Part shown: positions 15,646 through 24,532 of the stretch, piece by piece
Layout of the letters: the number at the start of each line of letters is the position of its first letter
Numbering within the stretch: the stretch's first letter is position 1
Assembly: GCF_042654365.1 (NCBI RefSeq)
Contig: NZ_JBHSGG010000003.1
Coordinates: forward strand, 62,001 to 126,000
Direction: 5' to 3'
From: Coralloluteibacterium thermophilum
GTDB lineage: Bacteria; Pseudomonadota; Gammaproteobacteria; Xanthomonadales; Xanthomonadaceae
DNA length: 64,000 bases
Position numbers and translations under genes: made by a program
The notes under the pieces: generated by a model
What the model saw: the letters and a program-made list of their open reading frames with translations, nothing else
The model's database searches: none
What the model was told of the DNA's origin: nothing

Positions 15646-16581
15646 ATGAGCCAGATCCCGACCCTCGACATCCGCCGCTTCGACACCGACCGCGAGGCCT
15701 TCGTGGCCGAACTGGGGGCCGCCTACCGCGAGTGGGGCTTCGCCGGCATCCGCGGCCATGGCATTCCGCAGTCGCTGATCGACGAGGCCTACGACGCCTT
15801 CGTGCGCTTCTTCGCGCTGCCGGAGGAGACCAAGCGCAAGTACCACGTCCCCGGCGGCGGCGGCGCGCGCGGCTACACCCCCTTCGGCGTCGAGACCGCC
15901 AAGGGCGCGAAGCACTTCGACCTCAAGGAGTTCTTCCACATCGGCCGCGAGCTGCCGGAAGACTCGAAGTACCGCGACGTGATGCCGCCCAACGTCTGGC
16001 CGGACGAGGTCCCGGAGTTCCGCGAGAAGGGCCTGGCGCTCTACGGCGCGCTGGACGCGCTCGGGGCGCGCGTGCTGGAGGCGCTGGCCCTGCACATCGG
16101 CCTGCCCCAGGACTGGTTCGCCGACAAGACGGACTTCGGCAACTCCATCCTGCGCCCGATCCACTATCCGCCGATCACCGCGGACGACATCCCGAACGTG
16201 CGCGCCGGCGCGCACGGCGACATCAACTTCATCACCCTGCTGGTGGGCGCGAGCGCCGCCGGGCTGGAGGTGCGTTCGCACGCGGGCGAATGGGTGCCGT
16301 TCACCGCGGACGAGGACACCATCGTGGTCAACATCGGCGACATGCTGCAGCGCCTGACCAACCACGTGTACCCGTCCACCATCCATCGCGTGGTCAACCC
16401 GCCGGGGGACGAGGCGCGCAAGCCGCGCTACTCCACGCCGTTCTTCCTGCACCCGAACCCGGACTTCCTGATCGACGTGCTGCCGTCCTGCGTGAGCGAG
16501 GACAATCCGAGCCGCTACCCCGAGGCCATCACCGCGCACGGCTACCTGGAAGAGCGCCTGCGCGAGATCAAGCTGAAGTAA
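15646..16581 (+). CDS. Isopenicillin N synthase-like 2-oxoglutarate/Fe(II) oxygenase
   Basis: The 311-residue protein belongs to the non-heme iron dioxygenases of the isopenicillin N synthase type. The N-terminal DIOX_N segment is visible (AAYREWGFAGIRGHGIP). The iron ligands are His and Asp in AHGDINFITLL (about 191 and 193) and a distal His in IHRVVNPPG (about 247). The 2-oxoglutarate arginine is in RKPRYSTPFF. The substrate cannot be deduced. Its 3' end overlaps the converging MAPEG gene by 14 bases. Confidence 0.85.
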   Translation: MSQIPTLDIRRFDTDREAFVAELGAAYREWGFAGIRGHGIPQSLIDEAYDAFVRFFALPEETKRKYHVPGGGGARGYTPFGVETAKGAKHFDLKEFFHIGRELPEDSKYRDVMPPNVWPDEVPEFREKGLALYGALDALGARVLEALALHIGLPQDWFADKTDFGNSILRPIHYPPITADDIPNVRAGAHGDINFITLLVGASAAGLEVRSHAGEWVPFTADEDTIVVNIGDMLQRLTNHVYPSTIHRVVNPPGDEARKPRYSTPFFLHPNPDFLIDVLPSCVSEDNPSRYPEAITAHGYLEERLREIKLK

Positions 16582-16972
16582 GCCGCAGCGTCGCCAGCGC
16601 GAGGCCGGCCGCCGCTGCGCCGGCCAGCACGCCCCAGGTCAGCAGCATGCCGAGGGCGCGACCGGCGGAGACGCCGGCGCTGCGCTCCAGTCCCCAGGCG
16701 TGCAGCAGGCGGCCGGCGAGCAGCAGGCTCCCGAGCAGGACGAGCCACGCGCGCGCCAGGCCGGACAGCTCCAGCAGGCCGATCAGCAGCAGGGCCAGCG
16801 GGACGTACTCGACGAAGTTGGCCTGGGCGCGGATGCGGCGGGCGAGGGCATCGTCGCCGCCGCTGCCGAGTCCGATGCCCGCGGAGCGGCGGCGGAGGGA
16901 GACGCGGAGCGAGAGCGCGAGCAGGAGCAGCGCGTGCAGGGACGCGAACAGCAGAGTGAGCGTGGGGAACAT
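16568..16972 (-). CDS. MAPEG family membrane protein
   Basis: The 134-residue product is a small four-helix membrane protein of the MAPEG family (eicosanoid/glutathione metabolism relatives; bacterial roles mostly unknown). The signature region RRIRAQANFVEYVPLALLL is clear, with Arg, Asn and Glu conserved. Hydrophobic helices lie near 2-20, 55-72, 76-95 and 108-128. It is probably co-transcribed with the SDR gene 14 bases upstream. Confidence 0.85.
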   Translation of the reverse strand: MFPTLTLLFASLHALLLLALSLRVSLRRRSAGIGLGSGGDDALARRIRAQANFVEYVPLALLLIGLLELSGLARAWLVLLGSLLLAGRLLHAWGLERSAGVSAGRALGMLLTWGVLAGAAAAGLALATLRLTSA

Positions 16973-16986
16973 GGCGGTCCTCCGGG

Positions 16987-17787
16987 TCAGCGGGCGTCGC
17001 GGATGCGCGAGGAGCCGCGCGCCATGAGCGCGTGCAGCGCCCGGTCAGGCAGCAGTTTCGTCACGCCCCGCAGCAGCTTGTAACCCGCGCCCGGCACGAC
17101 GATCGCGCGGCCGGCCTCGAGGCCGTCGATCCCGGCCCGGGCCACGGCATCGGCGTCGAGCCACATCCAGCGCGGCAGCGTCGCGACCCGCGCGCGGGTG
17201 CCTGTCACGTCGTGGAACTCGGAGTAGGTGAAGCCGGGGCAGAGGGCGCTGACCCTGACGCCGTGCGCCGCGTTCTCCAGCGCGAGCGATTCGCTGAAGC
17301 GGACGAGGAAGGCCTTGGCCCCTGCATAGAGGGTCTGGCCGGCCGCGCCGGGGATCAGGCCGGCCACCGAGGCGACGTTGAGGATGCGGCCCTGGCCGCT
17401 CGCCCGGATCGCGGGGAGCAGGCGATAGGTCAGCTCGCAGACGGCGGTCACCATCACCTGCAGGAAGGCGGCGTGCGTCGGCCAGTCCGGCGTCAGGTAG
17501 CTGCCCGGAACGCCGTAGCCGGCGTTGTTGACCAGGCCGCCAACGGCGATCCCGCGTTCGGCAAGGGCGGCCTCGATGCGTGCCGGCGCCGCCGGATCGG
17601 CGAGATCCTCGGGCAGGACATCGCAACGGACCCGCGGCGCGAGTTCGTCGGCCAGCGCCCGCAGGCGTTCCTCGCGCCGGGCGGTGAGCACAAGGGGATG
17701 GCCCCGGCGCGCGTACTCGCGGGCGATGGCGCTGCCGATGCCGCTGGAGGCGCCTGTCACCAGGATGGTCGGGAGCGGACGGGTCAT
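16987..17787 (-). CDS. Short-chain dehydrogenase/reductase
   Basis: The 266-residue product is a classical SDR with NAD(P)-binding TGASSGIG (11-18), NNAG (87-90), and the catalytic Ser140, Tyr154 and Lys158 (NVASVAG ... YAGAKAF). An Arg pair after the second strand (TARREERL) suggests NADP preference. The tail (KLLPDRALHALMARG) resembles YqjQ/DltE-type SDRs. The substrate is unknown. The start at 17787 follows GGAGA; the frame is open far upstream only as antisense of tpiA. Confidence 0.88.
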   Translation of the reverse strand: MTRPLPTILVTGASSGIGSAIAREYARRGHPLVLTARREERLRALADELAPRVRCDVLPEDLADPAAPARIEAALAERGIAVGGLVNNAGYGVPGSYLTPDWPTHAAFLQVMVTAVCELTYRLLPAIRASGQGRILNVASVAGLIPGAAGQTLYAGAKAFLVRFSESLALENAAHGVRVSALCPGFTYSEFHDVTGTRARVATLPRWMWLDADAVARAGIDGLEAGRAIVVPGAGYKLLRGVTKLLPDRALHALMARGSSRIRDAR

Positions 17788-17979
17788 GCGCGATCTCCGG
17801 GTACGGGGGGCCGAGTCTAGGAGAGCGCGCGGCGGAAGCGTCGAGAATCGCACGACCCCGGGGTCTCGTCTCCTCGGGTCGACGGGCCGGTCCGCATCCG
17901 AAGGGAGAGGGTGGCGCGCGGCATGGCCTCCTCCCTGCGCCGCCGGTATCCTCGTGCGTCGATTCTCCTGGAGCAGCGC

Positions 17980-18732
17980 ATGCGTACCCCCCTGGTTGCG
18001 GGCAACTGGAAACTGCATGGCGATCGCGCCTTCGTCGCCGACCTCCTGGCCGAGGTGCTCGAGGGGCTTTCCCCGGGCGTCGAGGTGGCGGTCATGCCGC
18101 CGGCCCCCTACCTGTCGGACGCGGTGGCGGCGGCCGGGGGGCGCATCGCGGTGGGCGCCCAGGACGTGAGCGTGCACGAGAGCGGCGCCTTCACCGGCGA
18201 GGTCTCGGCGGCGATGCTCAGGGACGTCGGCTGCCGCTACGTCCTGGTCGGCCATTCCGAACGGCGCCAGTATCACGGGGAGGACAGTGCCCTGGTGGCG
18301 CGCAAGCTGCTCGCCGCCCGCGCCGCGGGCCTGGTGCCCGTGCTGTGCGTGGGCGAGGACCTGGCCGCGCGCGAGGAAGGGCGGACCGACGCGGTGCTGG
18401 CCAACCAGCTCGCGCCGGTGTTCGAGCTGGGGGGCGACCAGGCCCTGGCCGGGACCGTCGTGGCCTACGAGCCGGTCTGGGCCATCGGCACCGGGCGCAC
18501 GGCGACGCCGGAGCAGGCGCAGGCCGCCCACGCCTTCATCCGTGGCGAGGCGCTCGCGCGGGATGCTAGTATTGCCAGCTCGCTGCCGATCCTGTACGGC
18601 GGCAGCGTGAAGCCCGCCAACGCGGCGGAGCTGTTCGCCCAGCCCGACGTCGACGGCGGCCTGATCGGCGGCGCTTCGCTCGTCGCCGCGGATTTCCTCG
18701 CCATCATCGCAGCGGCCGCCAAGGTCGCCTGA
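17980..18732 (+). CDS. tpiA: Triosephosphate isomerase
   Basis: TpiA interconverts dihydroxyacetone phosphate and glyceraldehyde 3-phosphate in glycolysis. The 250-residue product has Asn9 and Lys11 (VAGNWKL), the electrophile His92 (YVLVGHSERR), the general base Glu164 (AYEPVWAIGTG, the Prosite signature) and the phosphate loop YGGSVKP. The start at 17980 follows CTCCTGGAG. TATCCT about 17947 could be its -10. It is divergent from the SDR gene; the 192-base gap holds no other gene. Confidence 0.96.
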   Translation: MRTPLVAGNWKLHGDRAFVADLLAEVLEGLSPGVEVAVMPPAPYLSDAVAAAGGRIAVGAQDVSVHESGAFTGEVSAAMLRDVGCRYVLVGHSERRQYHGEDSALVARKLLAARAAGLVPVLCVGEDLAAREEGRTDAVLANQLAPVFELGGDQALAGTVVAYEPVWAIGTGRTATPEQAQAAHAFIRGEALARDASIASSLPILYGGSVKPANAAELFAQPDVDGGLIGGASLVAADFLAIIAAAAKVA

Positions 18733-18743
18733 AGTCGCCCATC

Positions 18744-19211
18744 ATGCTGCTGACCCTCGCAAACATCCTCTACGTCCTCGTCTCCGCGGCGATGATCGTG
18801 CTCATCCTGATGCAGCGCGGCGCCGGCGCCGCGGCGGGCTCGGGTTTCGGCGGCGGCGCCTCGGCCACCGTCTTCGGTGCGCGCGGCGCGTCGAACTTCC
18901 TGTCCAAGTCGACCAAGTGGCTGGCGATCGCCTTCTTCGCGATCAGCCTCGGCATGGCCTGGTACGCGGCGCGCCCGGCGGGGCAGCCCTCCGCCGTCCA
19001 GGATCTCGGCATCATGGGCGCGGTTCCGGCCATGCCGGCCCAGCCGCAGGGCGCGGTTCCGGCCATGCCGGCCCAGCCGCAGGGCGCGGTTCCGGCGCCG
19101 GCGGGCGAGGTGCCCGCCGTGCCGGCGGCGCCTGCGCAGGTGGAGGAGGAGGTCCCCGCCGCCGGGCAGGTCCCCGCCACGGCACCGGAAGACGCGGACG
19201 GCACGCGCTGA
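18744..19211 (+). CDS. secG: Protein translocase subunit SecG, extended C-terminus
   Basis: SecG is the small accessory subunit of the SecYEG channel. The first 75 residues are canonical: a helix (LANILYVLVSAAMIVLILMQRG), the Gly-rich loop (GSGFGGGASATVFGARGASNFL) and the second helix (WLAIAFFAISLGMAWYAA). The protein then continues for about 75 residues of Ala/Pro-rich sequence with an exact 11-residue repeat, making it longer (155) than E. coli SecG (110). This kind of tail occurs in Xanthomonadales. It follows tpiA by 11 bases. Confidence 0.93.
   Translation: MLLTLANILYVLVSAAMIVLILMQRGAGAAAGSGFGGGASATVFGARGASNFLSKSTKWLAIAFFAISLGMAWYAARPAGQPSAVQDLGIMGAVPAMPAQPQGAVPAMPAQPQGAVPAPAGEVPAVPAAPAQVEEEVPAAGQVPATAPEDADGTR
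19016..19094 (+). repeat. 33-base tandem direct repeat inside secG
   Basis: Copies at 19016-19048 and 19049-19081 are identical, with a third partial copy from 19082. They encode the repeated segment GAVPAMPAQPQ in the SecG tail and keep the frame because the period is a multiple of three. Confidence 0.9.
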
Positions 19212-19301
19212 TGCCGTCCTGCGGCGCCTGCGGGCGTCGCCGGAGTGAAAAAATTTGTCGTCGAAGGGTGCGCAGATGCGCACAATCCGGTTCGGCGCTG
19301 G

Positions 19302-19307
19302 TACAAT
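19302..19307 (+). promoter_or_regulatory. -10 box of tRNA-Leu promoter
   Basis: TACAAT at 19302-19307 lies 37 bases before the tRNA and is followed by TTC, as in the initiator tRNA promoter at 34536. No good -35 is seen at 17-18 bases upstream. The gap 19212-19301 holds no gene. Confidence 0.45.
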
Positions 19308-19344
19308 TTCACGGCTCCGGGAACTGCGGTTCCCGGGACACCTT

Positions 19345-19429
19345 GCCCAGGTGGCGGAATTGGTAGACGCACTACCTTGAGGTGGTAGCGACGAAAGTCG
19401 TGGAGGTTCGAGTCCTCTCTTGGGCACCA
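19345..19429 (+). tRNA. tRNA-Leu (anticodon GAG)
   Basis: The 85-nt gene has the acceptor pair GCCCAGG/CTTGGGC, a D-arm with GGTAGAC, the anticodon stem CTACC/GGTAG with loop TTGAGGT giving anticodon GAG at 19379-19381, and a long variable arm (class II, as expected for Leu). The T-loop GTTCGAGTC and an encoded CCA end are present. Its place between secG and nuoA is conserved in Xanthomonas. Confidence 0.96.
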
Positions 19430-19436
19430 AATACCT

Positions 19437-19464
19437 GACGAACCCCGGTCCGCCGGGGTTCGTC
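19437..19464 (+). terminator. Perfect 12-pair hairpin between tRNA-Leu and nuoA
   Basis: GACGAACCCCGG pairs perfectly with CCGGGGTTCGTC around a TCCG loop. No T-run follows, so it may act as a processing or partial termination signal. It begins 8 bases after the tRNA CCA, at the head of the 217-base leader of the nuo operon. Confidence 0.55.
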
Positions 19465-19646
19465 GCATGGCGGCCACGCCGCGTCGCCGAGACTCGGTTG
19501 CTGCCGGGTCGATGCGGGATCGGTCGGGCCCGGGTTCGTTGCCCAGGCAGCGTTTCGCTGTCGGGCGAGTCCGCCACTCGTCGCGTCGTCTGCCTTCCTC
19601 ATGCAGCGGCGGGCGCGCCCTTCGCGGGGCAAGAAGGGAAGTTCAC

Positions 19647-20006
19647 GTGCTGGCCGAACACTACCTGCCGATTCTGCTGTTCCTGATCGTCGCCACGGGT
19701 ATCGGCGTCGCCCTCCTGGTCCTCGGCTGGCTGCTCGGCCCGCGTCGGCCGGACGGCGAGAAGCTCTCGCCGTACGAGTGCGGCTTCGAGGCGTTCGAGG
19801 ACGCGCGCATGCAGTTCGACGTGCGCTACTACCTCGTCGCCATCCTCTTCATCGTCTTCGATCTCGAGATCGCCTTCCTGTTTCCATGGGCGGTCACGTT
19901 CCGTGATCTCGGCATGCCGGCCATCATCGCCATGGGCGCCTTCCTGGGCCTGCTGGTGATCGGCTTCCTGTACGAGTGGAAGAAGGGAGCCCTGGAATGG
20001 GAATGA
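19647..20006 (+). CDS. nuoA: NADH-quinone oxidoreductase subunit A
   Basis: NuoA is a three-helix membrane subunit of complex I. The 119-residue product shows the family block SPYECGFEAFEDARMQFDVRYYLVAILFIVFDLEIAFLFPW. The start is GTG at 19647 after AAGAAGGGAA; an ATG-initiated longer frame upstream does not look like NuoA. It is first of the 14-gene nuo operon and its 3' end overlaps nuoB. Confidence 0.96.
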   Translation: MLAEHYLPILLFLIVATGIGVALLVLGWLLGPRRPDGEKLSPYECGFEAFEDARMQFDVRYYLVAILFIVFDLEIAFLFPWAVTFRDLGMPAIIAMGAFLGLLVIGFLYEWKKGALEWE

Positions 20007-20551
20007 CAGATACCGTCTCCCGCCTGATGAACAACCCGGTGCCTCTGGGCCGGGTGGACGACATCCTGCGGCCGGACAACGAGAACCCTCTGCTCGAGCA
20101 GGGCTTCGTCACCACCTCGGTGGATGCGCTGCTGAACTGGGCGCGCACCGGCTCGATGTGGCCGATGACCTTCGGGCTCGCCTGCTGCGCGGTCGAGATG
20201 ATGCACGCCGGTGCGTCGCGCCTGGACATGGACCGCTACGGCGTGATCTTCCGCCCGTCGCCGCGCCAGTCCGACGTGATGATCGTGGCCGGCACCCTGG
20301 TCAACAAGATGGCCCCGGCGCTGCGCAAGGTCTACGACCAGATGCCCGATCCCAAGTGGGTGATCTCGATGGGCAGCTGCGCCAACGGTGGCGGCTACTA
20401 CCACTACTCCTATTCGGTGGTGCGCGGCTGCGATCGCGTCGTGCCGGTGGACATCTACGTGCCGGGCTGCCCGCCGACGGCCGAGGCGCTGGTCTACGGG
20501 ATCCTGCAGCTGCAGAAGAAGATCCGCCGCACCAACACGATCGCCCGCTAA
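19997..20551 (+). CDS. nuoB: NADH-quinone oxidoreductase subunit B
   Basis: NuoB carries cluster N2, the last iron-sulfur cluster before quinone. The adjacent cysteines 63-64 (FGLACCAVEMM), MGSCANGG and VPGCPPTAEAL are all present. I chose ATG at 19997 (MGMTDTVSRLMNNP) because it follows AGGGAG and matches the Xanthomonas N-terminus. The ATG at 20003 is an alternative and overlaps the nuoA stop. The product is 184 residues. Confidence 0.96.
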   Translation: MGMTDTVSRLMNNPVPLGRVDDILRPDNENPLLEQGFVTTSVDALLNWARTGSMWPMTFGLACCAVEMMHAGASRLDMDRYGVIFRPSPRQSDVMIVAGTLVNKMAPALRKVYDQMPDPKWVISMGSCANGGGYYHYSYSVVRGCDRVVPVDIYVPGCPPTAEALVYGILQLQKKIRRTNTIAR

Positions 20552-20579
20552 CTTCCTTTCCGCTTCGCAGCCACGCCCC

Positions 20580-21317
20580 ATGGCAGAGCCAGCCTCCTCA
20601 TTCCCGGATCGTCTGCGCGCCTTTTTCGGCGAGCGCGTGCGTGCGCTCGTCGAGCAGCACGACGAACTGACCCTCGAGATCGCCGCCGGCGACTGGCCTG
20701 CGGTGGCGCGCGCGCTGCGCGACGAGCCCGACTTCGGGTTCGAGCAGTTGATGGACCTGTGCGGCGTCGACTACCTCTCCTGGGGCATGGCCGAGTGGGA
20801 CACCACCGACGTGTCCTCCGAGGGTTTCTCGCGCGGCGTCGAGGGCAGCGGCCCGGGCCGCTTCCGCTGGGAGGAGCGCCCGCAGGCCCAGGGCCCGGAA
20901 CGCCGCTTCGCCGTGGTCGTGCACCTGCTCTCGATCAGCAACAACCGCCGCCTGCGCGTGCGCTTCTTCGCGACCGACGACGCGCTGCCGGTGGTGCCGT
21001 CGGCGGTCGACGTCTGGCCCGGCGCGAACTGGTTCGAGCGCGAGGCCTTCGACCTGTTCGGCATCATCTTCGAGGGCCATCCCGACCTGCGCCGCATCCT
21101 CACCGACTACGGCTTCGTGGGGCATCCCTTCCGCAAGGACTTCCCGCTGATCGGCAACGTCGAGGTCCGCTACGACGCCGAGAAGAAGCGCGTCGTGTAC
21201 GAGCCGGTGTCCATCGACCCGCGCGTGCTGGTGCCGCGCGTGGTGCGCGCCGACGCGCGCTGGGAACAGTCGCAGCTCGAGACCAAGGGCCGCGCGAGCA
21301 GGAGCGGGAACGCATGA
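20580..21317 (+). CDS. nuoC: NADH-quinone oxidoreductase subunit C
   Basis: NuoC is a peripheral-arm subunit contacting NuoD. The 245-residue product has the 30-kDa subunit signature ERE-AFDLFGIIFEGHPDLRRILTDYGF. NuoC is separate from NuoD here, unlike the fused NuoCD of E. coli. The stop overlaps the nuoD start as ATGA. Confidence 0.96.
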   Translation: MAEPASSFPDRLRAFFGERVRALVEQHDELTLEIAAGDWPAVARALRDEPDFGFEQLMDLCGVDYLSWGMAEWDTTDVSSEGFSRGVEGSGPGRFRWEERPQAQGPERRFAVVVHLLSISNNRRLRVRFFATDDALPVVPSAVDVWPGANWFEREAFDLFGIIFEGHPDLRRILTDYGFVGHPFRKDFPLIGNVEVRYDAEKKRVVYEPVSIDPRVLVPRVVRADARWEQSQLETKGRASRSGNA

Positions 21318-22588
21318 ACGAGCCGAGCGTCAACGCCCAGGAAATCCGCAACTACACGCTGAACTTCGGTCCCCAGCATCCGGCCGCGCACGGCGTGCTG
21401 CGCCTGGTGCTGGAAATGGACGGCGAGACGGTGCAGCGCGCCGATCCGCACGTGGGCCTGCTCCACCGCGCCACCGAGAAGCTCGCCGAGTCGAAGCCGT
21501 TCAACCAGTCCATCGGCTACATGGACCGGCTCGACTACGTGTCGATGATGTGCAACGAACACGCCTACGTGCGCGCGATCGAGACCCTGATGGGGATCGA
21601 ACCGCCGCCGCGTGCGCAGTGGATCCGCACGATGTACGACGAGATCACCCGCATCCTGAACCACCTCATGTGGGTCGGGACCAACGGGCTCGATCTCGGC
21701 GCGATGGCGGTGATGCTCTACGCCTTCCGCGAGCGCGAGGAGCTGATGGACTGCTACGAGGCGGTCTCGGGCGCGCGCATGCACGCGGCCTACTACCGGC
21801 CGGGCGGCGTCTACCGCGACCTGCCCGACCACATGCCGAAGTACAAGGAGTCGCCCTGGCGCAAGGGCAAGACCCTCAAGCGCGTCAACGAATGGCGCGA
21901 GGGCTCCCTCCTCGACTTCATCGACGCCTTCATCGACGACTTCCCCAAGCGCGTCGACGAGTACGAGACCCTGCTCACCGACAACCGCATCTGGAAGCAG
22001 CGCACCGTCGGCATCGGCGTGGTGACGCCGGAGCAGGCGCTCGGCTGGGGCATGACCGGCCCGATGCTGCGCGGTTCCGGCATCGCCTGGGACCTGCGCA
22101 AGCAGCAGCCCTACGCACGCTACGACGAGGTCGACTTCGACGTCCCGGTCGGCAAGGAGGGCGACTGCTACGACCGCTATCTTGTCCGCGTCGCCGAGAT
22201 GCGCGAGTCCGCGCGCATCATCAAGCAGTGCGTCGCCTGGCTGCGGGCCAATCCCGGCCCGGTGATGGTCCAGAACTACAAGGTCGCGCCTCCCTCCCGC
22301 GAGGAGATGAAGGACGACATGGAAGCCCTGATCCATCACTTCAAGCTGTTCACCGAGGGCTACATCGTCCCGGCGGGCGAGACCTACCAGGCGGTCGAGG
22401 CCCCGAAGGGCGAGTTCGGCTGCTACCTGATTTCCGATGGCGCGAACAAGCCGTTCCGCGTGAAGCTGCGCGCCCCGGGCTTTTCCCACCTGTCGTCGAT
22501 GGACGCGATCGTAAAGGGGCACATGCTGTCCGACGTGGTCGCGATGATCGGCACCTACGACATCGTGTTCGGGGAGATCGACCGATGA
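21314..22588 (+). CDS. nuoD: NADH-quinone oxidoreductase subunit D
   Basis: NuoD (49-kDa type) forms the quinone pocket with NuoB. The 424-residue product has the signature LNFGPQHPAAHGVLRLVLEMDGE and LLHRATEKLAE. The C-terminal region GEFGCYLISDGANKPFRVKLR relates it to the hydrogenase large subunit fold. It is coupled on both sides by ATGA overlaps with nuoC and nuoE. Confidence 0.97.
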   Translation: MNEPSVNAQEIRNYTLNFGPQHPAAHGVLRLVLEMDGETVQRADPHVGLLHRATEKLAESKPFNQSIGYMDRLDYVSMMCNEHAYVRAIETLMGIEPPPRAQWIRTMYDEITRILNHLMWVGTNGLDLGAMAVMLYAFREREELMDCYEAVSGARMHAAYYRPGGVYRDLPDHMPKYKESPWRKGKTLKRVNEWREGSLLDFIDAFIDDFPKRVDEYETLLTDNRIWKQRTVGIGVVTPEQALGWGMTGPMLRGSGIAWDLRKQQPYARYDEVDFDVPVGKEGDCYDRYLVRVAEMRESARIIKQCVAWLRANPGPVMVQNYKVAPPSREEMKDDMEALIHHFKLFTEGYIVPAGETYQAVEAPKGEFGCYLISDGANKPFRVKLRAPGFSHLSSMDAIVKGHMLSDVVAMIGTYDIVFGEIDR

Positions 22589-23112
22589 AGGCCACCGGCA
22601 GCTTCGAACTCGTGCGCGATGTGGACCCCGCCGAGGTCCTGAGCGAGCACACCCGCCAGCACATCGACCACTGGGTCGCCAAGTTCCCGCCCGACCGCAA
22701 GCGCTCGGCGCTGATCCAGGGCCTGTTCGCCGCCCAGGAGCAGAACCAGGGCCACCTGACCGACGTGCTGATCGCCGCGGTGGCCAAGTACCTCGGCCTG
22801 CCGACGGTGTGGACCTACGAGGTCGCCACCTTCTACTCGATGCTCGAGACCAGGCCGGTCGGCCGCAACAACGTGGCCTTCTGCACCAACATCTCGTGCT
22901 GGCTCAACGGCGCCGAGGATCTCGTCGCCCATGCCGAGAAGAAGCTCGGCTGCAAGCTGGGCGAGTCCACCGCCGATGGCCGGGTCTACCTCAAGCGCGA
23001 GGAGGAGTGCCTGGCCGCCTGCTGCGGCGCGCCGATGATGGTGGTCAACGGGCACTACCACGAGAAGCTGACGCCCGAGAAGGTCGACGAGATCCTCGAC
23101 GGCCTGAAGTGA
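22585..23112 (+). CDS. nuoE: NADH-quinone oxidoreductase subunit E
   Basis: NuoE binds a [2Fe-2S] cluster (N1a) in the NADH-oxidising module. In the 175-residue product the ligands are Cys100 and Cys105 (CTNISC) and Cys142 and Cys146 (ECLAACCGAP). It is followed by a 109-base gap before nuoF, the longest inside the operon. That gap contains a GCGCCGC/GCGGCGC hairpin (about 23172-23189) and no gene. Confidence 0.96.
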   Translation: MKATGSFELVRDVDPAEVLSEHTRQHIDHWVAKFPPDRKRSALIQGLFAAQEQNQGHLTDVLIAAVAKYLGLPTVWTYEVATFYSMLETRPVGRNNVAFCTNISCWLNGAEDLVAHAEKKLGCKLGESTADGRVYLKREEECLAACCGAPMMVVNGHYHEKLTPEKVDEILDGLK

Positions 23113-23221
23113 GACCGGCGCTGCCGGCAGGCCGCCTCCGGGGCGCCGCGGCAGCAACGAATGAAGGCACGGCGCCGCTGCCGCGGCGCTCCCCCACGCA
23201 AGACGACGGAATACGACGGCA

Positions 23222-24528
<1,307 letters not shown>

Positions 24529-24532
<4 letters not shown>

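Noticed and set aside
13444..16539. Long minus-strand frame (1031 codons) antisense to accD, glmM and the oxygenase
   Set aside because: Shadow of three confident plus-strand genes.
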